A DNA stretch of 64,000 nucleotides from Dipylidium caninum. Lineage: Eukaryota > Platyhelminthes > Cestoda > Cyclophyllidea > Dipylidiidae. A program made the translations under genes and the position numbers. Below, one piece after another: positions 1 to 12,922 of this stretch. Position 1 is the first letter of the stretch. Each line of letters opens with the position of its first letter. The DNA is taken from positions 1,116,001-1,180,000 of the forward strand of contig QEYB01000921.1 in NCBI GenBank assembly GCA_017562135.1, given 5' to 3'. The notes under the pieces are model-generated. The model was given only the letters and a program-made list of their open reading frames with translations. It did not search any database and was not told the origin of the DNA.

Positions 1-3000
1 GCCTGTTCTACGCGCCGAAGAGGTTTGTTTCGTGCGCAGGTCGGGAAAATAATAGGCGGGGTGGTCAAATGTGTCCTCCAAGGTTTCGCGAGACCACAAA
101 GCACCACTTGGACCGTCATAAATTGCGCGTCAATATCAACCGCCTCCAAGTCTGGCCACCTTGGCGCTTTGCTGCCAGGCCCCAGTAAAACGAACATACC
201 GCTGCAAGCACGTAGTCCGCCCAATTTGCTTCCGAGAGGCACACTTTTATGGGCGCCTATGGCTAACAGGCCAGCACCGTGCCTCGGTTGTCTATTAGTC
301 ACGTAACCGTGGCAAGGCAATGGTTTAATGCAGATGTGGACCCAAGTTGGCCCTCTGCCTTCATACATTTTTGTTCTACTTTAGTTGCTTTGATTCTCTC
401 ATCAACCTAAAGTTAGTAAATGAATCGGATTTTAGCTCAAAATTAAAAGTAAATTAGATTGGATTCGGCCTCAGACACAAAAACTGTTTAACTAGACGTT
501 GAATGAGTGGAGAAGAAGGAGCGAATTTGACAGTCTGGCACCATCGGTAGTGTTTCATTCTAGCCAATGCTCAAATCAATCCGATTGCCCAACAACCTAG
601 TGGAGAGGAGGCAGCAGGTCTACTCGCCCCAGACACTAAAAGGAGGCAGCTTTCGCAACGTCATCATCGGTCGGCGCAACTGTCCAAAAACGTGTTGAAG
701 AAGTCGGTGAAGGCGCCGCTTATCCGACGAAGTCAAATCGCCCTCTCCCCATTCCCTCCCCCCCCCCCCCCCTTTTAATCAGCACACAGATGCCTCGGTG
801 GACTAACCAATGGTGAAAACAGAATGCAAGACATGGCATAAATAGACGGACAGGGTTCCGCGGGGAGCGCGGACGCACGAGGCAGAGGGCGCGAGTGATA
901 AGTGGGTTACTGTGGCGCCGGAGGGCGCCAGCGATTGGTCGCCAGGCTAACGAAAACGCCTTCCTATGTGTGTATGTATTTGGGTTAGAGAAGAAGGGAA
1001 CACTGGCTGGGACGAGGGAATGTCACCACCGCCACCTCCGCCACCACGGCCACCACCACCACCACCGCCACCTCCATCATCACGATCTTTGTTGTGAGCA
1101 GGCGTTTGGGCGTCTGTATGCCGAAGGAGGAGACTTTGTCGAGCCAATGAAAATTGTCCCTCGATGCCCGGAGGTACTTTACGATGTCCTTCTGACGCTG
1201 ACCTTTGTGGAACTTACCGTCGCTATCATTTACGTGAGCTCCATTTTCCTCTTACACCCCTCATGCACACGCCAGTAGGTGCTTTCCTCTCCCCACCGGC
1301 CTGTATGCCCGTCTTCGAGTTCACCTGGTCATGTCCTCTTGTACTTAATCCGCACTGAGTCGGGAATTTCCCGGGGAGGCCTCAATTACTCGAATTAGAC
1401 GGTTGAGCTTGTTAGCCGGCAAACTTCAGCCCCACCGGCTTTAAGCCATTCATCCGCGACTCGGTCTGCCACCTGCTGGCCTCTTCCAACACATATAGGA
1501 TGCCACGGCTTGTTCCCTCTGTTTTATTACTATTCTCTCCCCTCACCCCCTCTCAGGACCTTCGAAGTCGGCTAGACACCTCCATCTCTCCCAGCCCTGT
1601 GTGGTTTACTTGACTGCCCCGAATTTTGTCCCTCGGCTCCGCCAAGTTTTCTTGGCCGGCTGTTAAAAATACGGTTTTTGTGGTCCCAAACTGGAGACAA
1701 AGAGTCACTTCCCCTCTCAGTTAAGACTCCACTAACCCGAGCCATAACAGGCACACCGTGTGTCGGCGTCGATAAAGAATGCTCCCAAGCGCTAAACTAC
1801 TTCAGTGGGAAGCTTTAGTTAAAAGTTCATTTGCTGACAATTTTCACCTCGCCGGGAAAAAAACGCCCGTTAGGCTGCCACGTCATCCAATTAACCAGCG
1901 CCGACCCTCGGCCTCCTGAGGTCCAGAGCGACTGTGCAGTTTCAACTCCGTTGGAGGAGAGGCAACCGATTTCAAGTGATGAAGTAGAAGTGTTTTGCAT
2001 GACTCCGCTCCAGGCTGCACGTTTCCTGCTACCACGTCAAACGATTGTCACTGCCAACTCCCGACTTCACCTTAACAACCGCCATGTTAATGGAGCCAGG
2101 CAAGTGGGTTACAGTCACACAATCCCACGCCATCAGTGAGGGACAGTCTGATGGGAAGATGAAATCCTGCGGCCCGCTGGTGCCTTTCTCAGTCCGTGTA
2201 GATTAAACAGTTGGTTAAATTTGACATCCTGATGCGTGGCAGTCAGCTGACACGATAGTTGGCTGGCAGAAGGAACACACCAAAAGGAAGTATGTGGTCG
2301 TTTTGAACTAGTGTGTGTGTGTGGATGCCAACACCGATGAAGTGTCTATGAGGGAAGAGAGCTTTCTCGCCGCCTCCACCACTTCCTCTTCCTTGTCAGC
2401 ATGTTGTAAGACAGTTTGTTCTGCCCACTCTCCAGTGGTTGCCACTTTGAAAGGTAGTTAAGTAGAGATTGCCTGTCAAAAGAATATTTCTTTTCTCGTC
2501 CAGTCACTTATCTACGCATCACTTTGGGGCTCGTACGCTCCCGGGTGTTTGTTCGGTCTCCCTCAGGGGTGTTTTCACTGATCTCCCTCGTTCCAAGCCT
2601 GGTGCTGCCTGTGGTGTAAGAAGACGTCCACATTCCTCAAAGTTCACACTTCACAGAGTCTGGGTGCAGTATCGCCAGAGGAGGAAGCAACAATGCGATT
2701 TTGCAGAAATCTTAAGATGTGGGTTAAATTCCGCCTCATGTACTCGTTATACCATGATTTAGCTTCTTTCCCCATTTATTTCCCTGGGGGTATCTTCATG
2801 CGATGCTTTGCCAGGCTGTAAATTGTCCTTCATCATCAATCTTACCTGCAAGTGTCTGACTCGAAATTAACTTCTCACTGTCAAAAGCGGTGGTTTGCCT
2901 AGGCTCAACAATCCACTTCTATGCTCCTTAGTCAAATCGTGGCTTCTGCTTTGTGTTCCCCTCGGTTGTTCCTTGATTTCCTGCTGTTCGTGGTTGCGTG

Positions 3001-4880
3001 AAGAAGCGGCGCTTACCGACTGGCCCCGAGAAAGTCCCTCCTTTGGCTTTACCACCCATTTTGGGGAGTAGTTTAAGGGGATATGGCAGTCTGTGTTTAA
3101 CAACACCAACACGATTCTTTTGGGATATCGCGGTTTGACCCGTGGCATACGGCGAATGCAAGGTGGTCCGTGTTCTGCTAAAAAAGAAATATAAAAGGTT
3201 TGCGTCTCCATACGCATCGGTCCGAGAGAATCACTTTTTAATGATTATTAGCTAGTCGGCTTCTGCCTGTGCTCACCTCAAAAAGAGGCTGTTAAGTGTG
3301 TTTCTCTTCTCCTCGCCCTCTCGTCTCACTCTTGATCCTTCATTCCGAATAAAGTTTACTGCTTGTCATCAGTCTCGGCTGTCACGGCCGAAAGGTGTGA
3401 ACTACAAACAACATCGTAATTTTGCCTTGCAAGGCTCCCAGACAGAAGTGCAAAGCAGTTTCCATTTGCTTCCCCTCCCCTCCTCCCCAGCCCCCACCCC
3501 CGCTTCAAAGCGTGCCTTCAAGTGTCGAGGAGGAAAGGGATAAATCGTCGGTACTTGGAAAGAACACACTGGCGCCCGAAGAGAGCCTCACCTTTGTCCG
3601 ATCTACGGACAAAAGTCTAAGTATCCCGCCCGTATGCCAAGTGGAGCTTCTTACACGAAATGCACAGAAACAGCAGACTTAAACCTCCATGGATTGGGAC
3701 CGGGTGGAGACGACTGCGCTCATCTTTCTTGCCCGAGGTGCATCAACATCTGCTCCATTTGGCTACGGTAACTCCGACCGTTAAGCGTTCGTCACATGAA
3801 TTAACATTCTCGTCTAAAGACGCAGCCGCTACCGAGCTCTTTCGCCTAGTCATAAGACGCTAAGATTTCACAGTTTCCGGACAAAGTGGTGTGGTTCTTC
3901 CTGATTCACCCTCCTCCTGTTAAGAAATCGTATTACATTTCCGCCTTAGGTCTACATGGAGAGTGTGTGAGAAAGGGAATTAATAAGCGATTTATGCCCA
4001 CGTAGACGCCACTCTCCCTGTGGAAAATGTGAAATCTCATCCGCCGATTTTACCTCAGGCGCTAATATCATGCCTGAATTAACCATCGGTCACGGCAGGC
4101 GAAAGAACACGAAACGACATACTCAGAGGAAAGTGTGGAAGTCACATACTGTCACGTTTCCTCCACGTCAGCGAAAATGGGAGGTGGTAGTTCAGCCAAC
4201 CACGCGAGACTATGTTCTTAAAGTCCTTCCACGTGGTCAAGTCCACCTTGTGGCGGGCTGAGCAGGAGGCGTGCGTCGTCCTAACCCTCTGCAACCGCGT
4301 CTCTTCTAACACTTCGAGGAGCGTATAAACTGTCTCCGCCTTTCCCCAACACAAGGGCGTCTTTGGCCGTGCTTTGGTCTCTCACTTCCCATGCTGAACG
4401 GGGAAACGTTGAAGCGAGACACCGCTTCATCGCAGGAAATCTTAGTGCTACACGCCAGTTATGAGACACGAATGGTGGCAACCTCCTTCCTTGACCTCAT
4501 CTCCCCGCCGGAATGGGGACCTATCTTGTGCGGTGGACTAGTCGGGTCCCGGTAGGAGGCGAAAGTAGCGCATTTGTTTATTGTTCTCAGGTGCACGCGG
4601 CGACACAAGACTCTGGCATGACGAGATGCTCCGCTTGGCACACTTTTGTGCAAGTATTTTGTCTGTCTCCAGCCTTTTCAAATGTCAAAAAGGTTTTTCT
4701 TTCGTGTCCGGGCTTATAACAGCTTGTCACATCGCCCAAGAGGGGAGAGGAAGGGTGATCACGAGGGTTTGTAAAATTGTAGGTTTGCATCCCTGAAGAC
4801 CCCATGAACAAAACCTGCACCCGAATCGCATTACCCTCCAGCATTTTCCGACCCCGGCTCATTACCCCACACGCGCCCAG
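1..4880. other. No gene recognised; low-complexity intergenic DNA
   Basis: I see no convincing exon here on either strand. The open frames are short, mostly in GC-rich or CCN-repeat sequence, and lack paired splice signals or recognisable motifs. Notable content is a 15-base C run at 758-772 and a CCACCAC-type trinucleotide tract at about 1,025-1,080, whose translation is only a His/Arg/Pro or Gly tract. Upstream exons of the cysteine-rich gene that ends at 11,480 could be hidden here, since its signal peptide has not been located. Confidence 0.5.
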
Positions 4881-5185
4881 CACCACCACGAAGGCAGCGT
4901 CGACCTCCACGACAAGGCCACTGATGGACGGGTACACACGGCGGTTGGGAATTCAGCGGACGCGAGTGTGCGCGTGGCTGGAGCGTGGCGGCATCTTCGA
5001 GAGCGCCCTGGTGCCTCATCCTCGACCTCGGGCGCTTCTGCATGATCGCTTTCGCTGCGCCGTCCCCACGGACACTGAGAGCGACAAGGTCCAGCGCTGG
5101 GGCCCAGCACCCCACGCTTGCAGTCCCTTCTGGGCCGACTTCGATGACCCGCGCGCCCTCACCTTCAAGTGGATTGGCACTGATG
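4881..5185 (+). other. Candidate coding exon, perhaps upstream exon of the Argos-like gene
   Basis: A GC-rich island with an open frame whose codons prefer G or C in the third position, like the definite zinc-finger exons further on. It follows a CCAG acceptor at 4,877-4,880. The encoded peptide has three cysteines, in contexts RVCAW, RFRCA and HACSPFW. No GT donor fits, but a GC donor (GCGAGT at 5,186) would leave phase 1. That joins in frame to the exon at 9,312, giving GTDDMRLYEF. The frame is also open on the minus strand, so codon preference is the main argument. If unspliced, the frame would end at TAA 5,236-5,238. The link to the downstream gene is inference. Confidence 0.3.
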
Positions 5186-8100
5186 GCGAGTCTCACACAT
5201 TTATTGCTTCATCGTCTCCTTCCACTCTTTCACCATAACGCCAGCACATGCCCGACTCTGTGTAGATGAACAGAGTCTAAGACAGTCGAGCGTATTTATA
5301 TAAAAGGCCAGTTGATACATCGTGGAACAGAGAAGCTTTCGACGAGCTCCACTTGTAGATTGCCACGTGTGTCTGTTACCTCACTATGCGGAGGCTAAAG
5401 CGAGGGAAAAGAAAACTCTCGACCGATTCCACGAGTGTTCGCACATGCCAGAGTTGATTCCACGCTATGCTAATTAAGGGAGAATAAAACATTGGACCTT
5501 GTCGTGTTTAGAACTACGTCTCTCGCTTTCTTCACGCCATCCGTTCTCGCCTCGTGTTCACCAGTCATTCAACCGTCTGTTACTTCAATCATTGTCCGCT
5601 AACCTGATGCACCATCACTTCCTGATGCCCTGCATAAGTTGCTTAATCCCCTCGCCGAGTTGGACAATTTGGCTTCTCCTCCAGTGTGACACGGTGGGGG
5701 AGTGAGATGATGTCGGGTGTCCGTGGGTCCTCTCACGGGGACGACTCGTTTCATCCTAGAAGGAACCAGAAGAGATGCCCCTTCATTTAGAGAATAAGAT
5801 AGTTATTTTACCTCTAAGCCGCAGGCGTTTACGACTGTCGCCATCATGGCGCCCAAGGCGGCTGTGGAAAGTCCTCACGAGCTCACTGGACGTTGGACAT
5901 GCACCATGCATCAGTAGCTCAACTCGAGACGGATGCTTTCGTACTTTGGGAGGAATGTGTCCACAAGCGACAAAAAGATTAGTTCTTCGACTGGCGCGAC
6001 CACGAGTTTTTAGCCTTCGCGAAGTTATTTAATTGCTTCAAAACCTTGACGCCGCGCATGCGTTGGCAAGAGGGAAACTTGGCACGATGAACTACTTGCA
6101 GAAAGGATAATCATTTAGTTCAAAGGCTCCCCTATTCAGTCATTGACTAGCAAACCTAGTTGGCACTGGTATCTGGCAAGGATATCATTTTGTCACGATC
6201 CCCTCGGCCATTCACATCTACCACAATCGTTCGTTTTCATTGAGAATACCAAGTCTGGGATCAAGAACCACCATAATTTTCGGATGGAAGGCTAATGCAA
6301 GTGCACGAGGTCAGCATCTGCACCCAGTGCGTTGAAGAGGCAGAGTCTCACCGATCTAAAAGATGTTCGGAACCAGGGAACTGAACCCGTGGAAGGGAAA
6401 ACATGGAAATTCTGACGAAGGCAATCTTAAGGGTCTTTTGCAGTCGCCACTATAGAAGGCAACCGAGTTCGGAGTCCCGTCCGCTCATGCCCGAGACAGT
6501 AGATTTTGAAATGACACTTTCAATACCCGACTCCGCACCCACCAACAGTCGTCATCGCTCCACAAGGGAAGGAGTAATAACCCAAGCAGAAATCCATTGC
6601 AAATTGTAATCAGGCAAGTGGAATACATTACGACATCGGGTGCTTTTCACAGAGATAATGAGGCTGGAGAACATACTGATGGTTGAACCATCTTATAAGG
6701 CAAAATTGGCAACTTTCGTCCCTACAGGGGCAAAGCGGGCCCAGGTATCTACTTCGGACGTGGGGGCGCGTCGCAAACTAAGCTTTTGCAAATGTGCCTA
6801 GCTGCACTTGATCACCGTCGGTCTGTTAGCTCGATTTAGTGACTTCAATTGGTGCAATGCCGTGGAGCTCTGTCCTCGCCACGTACTTCTACCCGCACGA
6901 CTTTCATCTAATTCTCCTTCTGAACATTGTCTTCTCTGGCTCCCTCCACGTCCACTCGGTCAGACTAGCGCTAGACGGACAACACGGCTCTTCGTAGAGG
7001 CTCCATTTTGAGTCGGCACACTAACACATTGGCTGTTGGCTGCTTTTCACACCGGTGGACTGCTTTTATCGTGCCTAAAATCAACATCATGACGTGCAGT
7101 GAACACGATGAGGTCAGCAACTTCCATCGCCGTATCACTCCAAACCTCACCTTTTTTAGAAAGCGCGACCCCACAGTTCACTGAATATTCCATGTCAACC
7201 CGGCCATCATTCTCACCGAGGAAGGCTCTGATTGTGGGAGGAGGGGATGTAGACCTTTTAGTTACTGCTACGGAAACGACCGGTTCGGTGATGAGATGTT
7301 GAAATGCCCTAATTTGCCATACCTTTGGTCTATCTCGACCAGATTAGGAAGACCGAACCTTCCACTATGCGCACCATGAGACTTAAAGTACACCATCAAA
7401 TCCCAAGTTTCTCCCTAGCTAACTTGTGGTGTAAAAGGTTGCTTTGGCTGAAGATTTCGGGTCAACAGAAAGGCCTTAAGAACTGGTAAGAATGGATGAA
7501 GACGAGAAAGCTACTTAATGGACTGGGGGGAGTTCATTCGCCGGTTCTTACCACCTTTAACCGATCCACACTTCCAAGGGCATTTAACCGAACGCCTTGA
7601 AGCGTTACTTTCTCCAAAGGCTGCATTTCGCGCAATGGTCGACAAATGGAGGCGGTTGAGAAAAAGGGGAACCATAAGTCAAGTGTGGGCTGCTTCACGA
7701 AACAGGTCCAACGCCGAGTCTCTGAAGGTTTGACTTGTGTGGAGACGCAGTGATGGAAGTTAGCCTTTGGTCGGAGGAGGCACCGGAGGAGTGGAGACAT
7801 TGTCACCGCCCACTGACTGCCACGAACTGTCAATGCTCGTGCGATCAAATGGGTCCGTCGACAGAGGATTCGTGATCAGCTCCGCCATAACCACTTACAG
7901 ATGGGACAAGTCAAAATAAAAATAAGTTCAGTCAGAAGGTTATTTGGATGAGCTAAAGGAATTCCTGAAGTTGTTCACGCCTGCTGGTAACTCCTTTTGT
8001 CAAGGTCGAATAACAAATTCAACTGGAAACCAACTTTTTAGTCCATTTGTGGCCGGTGTCGATGCCATCAAAACAAATGTAGAACGATTCAGACTCAGAA

Positions 8101-9311
8101 AAGGCCGCCGATGTTTATAAATGTTCCATTCCTTGAACCAGTTCGGTGTCAACTCTGGTGTGCATGCTGAAACTTGTGCCAGGCAGTCGTGGCATTCGGC
8201 TATTTGGGAGTCTCCTAGTGGAGTGAATTACATCAGCACGACGTCGACACGCAGGCGAAGGAAGGAAAGGACGCCGTCGTGTAGACGTTCTGCTTGCTGA
8301 ACAAAAGCCTCGTATAAGCCCAACCGCTGGCTAGGCATGTTAATACATTATTTTCTTCAGGAGTGTTAATCAAACGATTCATGCATTGTGTAGTTCAAGG
8401 AGGAGGATGCCCTCAAACGCCTCAAATAGAAGTCGGCTTCCGTCGCTCCGTCCACGTCTCTTATAATGGTTTTAGAGATCTACACCTGCTCACCGTTGCC
8501 TCTACTCTGCCGGGAGGAGATACGGAGCCGTGTTGTTATACTCCACCCTGAACGCCTGAGGCGATGAAAATGTGGCAGGTTTCTTCAGCAATCGGTGGAG
8601 CGGTCGGGGGGATGTTGCCGGGTGGTGGAGAAGGGGTCACATAACGCCAAAATACGCCAACGAGGGGTTTTCAATTCATGGAGATTTTCAGCTCACCCGA
8701 GGGGTATGAGCTAATAAAGGGAAATTGTCAGTGTCAGAAATTGCCGTGTACGATTCTCCAGGTCCTGAGACCACTGAACTACTCTCCAGTTGGCAAGGTG
8801 ATGCGAGGTATTTCGGCCAAGGTAGCGATTATAATTGCGACAGATCCCTGTGAGAATTCGGAAAGAGAGCTCGAAAATTTCGAAAGTAGTGGTAGGCTCC
8901 GAGAGTGGCAGCACTTCTCCTCTCATCTTCGAGGTCAGCGTTGAACATTGAAACTCAGCAGCGCTGTTTGCTTCCCTGCTCCGTGCCTCCCTGCCAGACT
9001 TAGTGTCCCCATGGACAAAGGGTGAGGGGGGCGCAATTCTTCCTTCCTCACGTAGAGCCACACGCATCCCACAGGAGTAGCTCATTTCGGGTCGCCTGTC
9101 GGCTGCGCTATGAGGTATCGCTCGGAAGAAGGGAGGCGATTGCCCAGCGCCAAGGCTATTTTGCGTACTTACCGTACCCTGATCGCCAATGCTATCATCC
9201 GATTTTAGCCAGGCAGCTTTAGCATACTCATTCTCAAAATTTCCTATTGCCTTATTAGGTAAATGTTAATGCTAACATACCCCAAACCGTCTAATTTTCA
9301 CCGCCTTGCAG
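5186..9311. other. Non-coding stretch containing a dispersed repeat
   Basis: Apart from the repeat copy at about 5,960-7,290, this interval holds only short open frames without splice-site support. The segment at 7,490-7,740 has an open frame of 71 codons (GEFIRRFLPPLTDPHF onward) that looks like decayed coding sequence, but I do not recognise it. If the candidate exon at 4,881-5,185 is real, this whole interval is an intron. Confidence 0.4.
5960..7290 (+). repeat. Dispersed repeat family, copy A
   Basis: This stretch matches the reverse complement of about 55,830-57,000. Matching segments read in the same order are 5,990-6,070, 6,165-6,345, 6,470-6,720 and 7,040-7,250. Divergence is moderate, with small indels, except for a core at 6,563-6,684 that is almost identical between the copies. 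Stops occur in all frames, so it is decayed or non-coding. I could not see terminal repeats or target-site duplications, so the element class is unknown; a transposable-element remnant is the likely explanation. The strand given is arbitrary. Confidence 0.8.
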
Positions 9312-11480
9312 ATATGCGACTCTATGAATTCCAGTTGCACACTTGCGGCAACCTCTACTCTCCACCCACGCGGCTGTGTTCTCGAGACGACCAGATCGCC
9401 TTTGAATTGCAACAACGCGGTACGTGGCTCCACCTCAACGAGTTCCACTGTCAGTGCCGCGCACCCGCCGAGATCCGCGAAATCACCTACGCCCGTCCTC
9501 TCCTCCCAGCTAGCCGTTTCATCGAACCGCGATTTATTACCATGACCTGCCAAGCACCCGTAAGCTCCTCGGCTCCCTCCCTTGTCCCAAGCAAGACGTT
9601 TTGAGCCCCGTACCACTCCCCTCGTATGAGTACCTCGACCCCCGGCGCTCCACTTAGTTTTCGCAACTCATTTCGCCTCATTCATATCAGCGACGATGAA
9701 AATCTCAGCATTTCAAGTCCATAAAGCCATTCTTCACTACCTCAGAGGCCGTTTTCCACTCGTAACTCTTTATACCCAGTCTGAACTTTTTGTCAAATGG
9801 CTCAAACCGCTGGATGAGAAACGTTACACCCCATCCTCAACCGGTTGTCACTCTGCGTCTAGGCCAAGAGGAAACCTTCTTGATTTAAACAATGTTTGCG
9901 CTCATGCCAAGTCTGATGGGGCGTCTTTCTGATTCACTCCAGCAAAATCCACCTCGTTCCTCGTCACTCTGTCCCTACACCTTCTTCGGACGGTTGAGAG
10001 GGCAAAAATAGATTTCCCTACACCTTGTCTGCATCCCTTGGCCTAAACCTCCTCCCTCCCGAAAGCCTAAGCTTCATATCATTGTCGGGGATGGCACACT
10101 TCCGGCACTTAGAGTCATTCCTTTAGTGTAATCATCGCTTTTGCTTTCAACAGGAGACAAATTCCCGTCACGATGCTTTTTTATGGATTTAACAGTGGAA
10201 TTATCGAGGATGCTCGGGAGCGCTAAGTAAACCTACGCCTTACTGCATCCTTTTGAAGCACTGCTTAACTTAGATGATAATCCGCAGGAAGAATCTAGTA
10301 TTTGCCTTACACAGAAGACAGAATGTCTGTTTTAAGACGGAGAGGTTGAAGGGCTGAGGCTTTCTCTCGTGCCTTGATGCGTCAAGAGCTCGGGTGGACG
10401 TGCCGTGACCTGGTCGAATAATGTGTGGCTCTCACTTTTGCCCGAGTATTTCGGAGTCATTAAAGACGGGTGCTGCTTTGGCCGTGTGCCAGCGACGCAA
10501 TAGGGCAAAATGCGTCTCCACTAACGCCCTCCCCTCTTCTGCGCAATTCAGCCAGCGGCTCCTTCGCCATGGCCGAGAATTTCGGTCTCGATAGTTAATA
10601 AAAAACCTTTCGGAAAAGGAAGCATCGATGGAGACTTGAGATGGTCAAGATGCTATTGAGAGCGCTGGATGGGAGTCTGGGTGGTTTGAGGCAATTGCGT
10701 CTGTTGTCTTTCGGACGGGAAATACCGTTTCAGCAAGAAGCTTCTAATTGTGTTAGCCAGCCTTAAAGACGATTTAGAGGTATCTCGACACAGTCGACCT
10801 GGTGAATGCTCCGCTAGTAGACATAAAACGCATAAAGAGATCAGAGGCAGAATAGACTCTTTGCCTTCACTACGATGGGGGAGAAGGGGAGGGACTGGAG
10901 GTCCTTTTGTTTGCGAGGCAATGCATCTTAGGGCAGCAGTTGCCCCCGGATATGTTACTTCTGAGGGAGGATTGAGAGCAACCCCAGCTTTAATCCCCTA
11001 CTCACCTCAAGACTGTGTGTCAATCTCCTCCGATTCACCAAAAGGCGACGTGAGGTAACTGCCAGGCAACAGGTTGACAGTGAACTAAAACCTCGTCTCT
11101 ACTCAACAGCAAGAAGGGTTTTTCAGTCATTATGAAATACTTCGACAAATCAAGGATTGCCCAAGCCTGTAATTGTCCATTTTAAGAAGAATTTTGTAAA
11201 ACTCCGATGTGATGAATGCCTTCCCATCTCGATTAAGGCGGTAAATGGGTAAACACACGTATTGTATGAATTTTTTCAGCCAATCTGTCGGAGTTTGACA
11301 ACACCGTGTTTTTACGAGGTGCCGAACACCGCTGGCCTGTTGACCAGCGGCATCTACATGTGCCAGTGCCCACGGCGCTACTTCTGTGACGCCTACCACA
11401 TGCGACGACCGCGAGTGCACTCGACAACAAACACAGGCCAGAGCATCTACTTCACCTTCTGTCAGCTGTCTTTCTTTTGA
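9312..11480 (+). CDS. Argos/giant-lens-like cysteine-rich secreted protein, C-terminal two exons
   Basis: Exons are 9,312-9,559 and 11,280-11,480 (stop TGA 11,478-11,480), joined phase 0 by a GT-AG intron with a TTTTTTCAG acceptor. The first exon starts with two bases of a split codon, so at least one more exon lies upstream. The 149 visible residues hold paired cysteine motifs: HTC then RLC, EFHCQCRAP, ITMTC then PIC, TPCFYEV, and YMCQCP followed by C five residues on, ending IYFTFCQ. This order and spacing resemble the second and third domains of insect Argos, a secreted inhibitor that sequesters EGF-receptor ligands. The comparison is from memory, not a search. The signal peptide and first domain were not found. 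An unrelated cysteine-rich extracellular protein remains possible. Confidence 0.5.
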
Positions 11481-12922
11481 TGCGACCGCCTCTTAAACTG
11501 TACCTCCTTCCCAGCTCCCCCTCGCTCCCCGCCCCGCCGCTACTTCCGCGGCCCGCCTTCCGGCCTTAATCCTGTTTCCGAAATCCCGACCCTTCCCCCT
11601 TTTCTGTACATACAAATTTACACCGTTTTTTGTCGAATGCATGCAGCAGAAAAGATGATGATGGGGTGTGTTCAGTCCAGGCACACACACACACACACTT
11701 GTTGATGAGGGGACTCAGAATGAATAAGACTGATTCTATTACAGCGGTCACAGTGATTGAATCAAATCGTGCCACCTTAATGACAACAAGTTGAGAGCTT
11801 ATTTTGATCCTAGACCTTCTACATTTACCCTTAAGGTAAAGAGTAAACCGCTTCCTCTTGAATCAACTTTTAGAAATGCATTGCAGGTAGAGATAATCTC
11901 ACAGTAAAGACGAATATCCGGACCATTTTCACACAATGCAAGTCATGAGGCTTGGTAAAAACAGCTGGACAGAAAAGCCTCATAATTGAATACCATTTTT
12001 GCCATAGGATTTGGGAAGACTCACTATGCAAAAAGGGCTAATTTCTTCCTTCATACCATTTACGGATATCCTAATTAGCGAACTAAACTACCAAAATAAA
12101 ATGTAGATATATTGTCTTAAGTAGCTTCATGAAGAACAGCAAAAATTATCTCCTTCCAGCCCACTGCCCCTTCCCTTAGAGGGGAATATTTCAACAAAAA
12201 ACCGTTTTATCGCTCCAGTAATCAACTAGGTCAACGGTGCATAAGTTACGCCTCTTCCGCAACCACTGCTGTCATCTTTAAAAGGAGGAGGGTAAAAAGA
12301 GCCCCAGAAAGAAGGGGGAGAGCGTTAACTGGGGTAGAGCGTGTTGAAAGCTACAGTTGCCTCTCCCTGAAACAATTCGTAGACTGAAATTTTAACGCAA
12401 TAAAAATGATCAGATTTCTATAGCCTCTCGAATGCGTTCAACGCGTTGGTTTCCTCAGCCTGACAGGAAACACACACAAGTCTCCTTCATCCTTTATTTA
12501 AAAAAAACTAGAAACTGCACTTTTTCGGTTAAGTTAGAAAAATTATACCTTAACGCCATGCTACAGCACAGAGACAATGATTGAAAATTTCAACAAATGG
12601 TCGGTAGATGAAAAACACCTTGAGGCAGACGCGAAATTTCGGAGAATTTCCTTCCAGCCGGAGACAGAAATAAAGCAGATTTATGGGAAATGATAAGGAA
12701 GACAAAAAAAGAGATGCTATCGTTGGTCGCAAAATCGGTCTATTCGCCCGAAAGCAACATTTCACATCGTTTTAATCTATGTTACTCAACCATCAAAAAT
12801 TTTACTGAGTTGACAATCATCAACTGAAACATTTAACAAAGCTTTAAGCTCAAAAGGCTGATTACAGTATGTTGAGAAACGCGAATTTACAGTATGTACA
12901 GGAGAGAGGTGACGACTGCTGC
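11481..12922. other. Intergenic DNA between convergent genes
   Basis: No exon recognised. It contains an (AC)n microsatellite at 11,681-11,698 and the point, near 11.7 kb, where base composition shifts from GC-richer to AT-rich. It should contain the 3' untranslated regions of the cysteine-rich gene (+) and of BCAS2 (-). Confidence 0.5.

Noticed and set aside
895..1278. Histidine-rich protein
   Set aside because: The His run comes from a CCACCAC microsatellite; the opposite strand gives a Gly run equally well.
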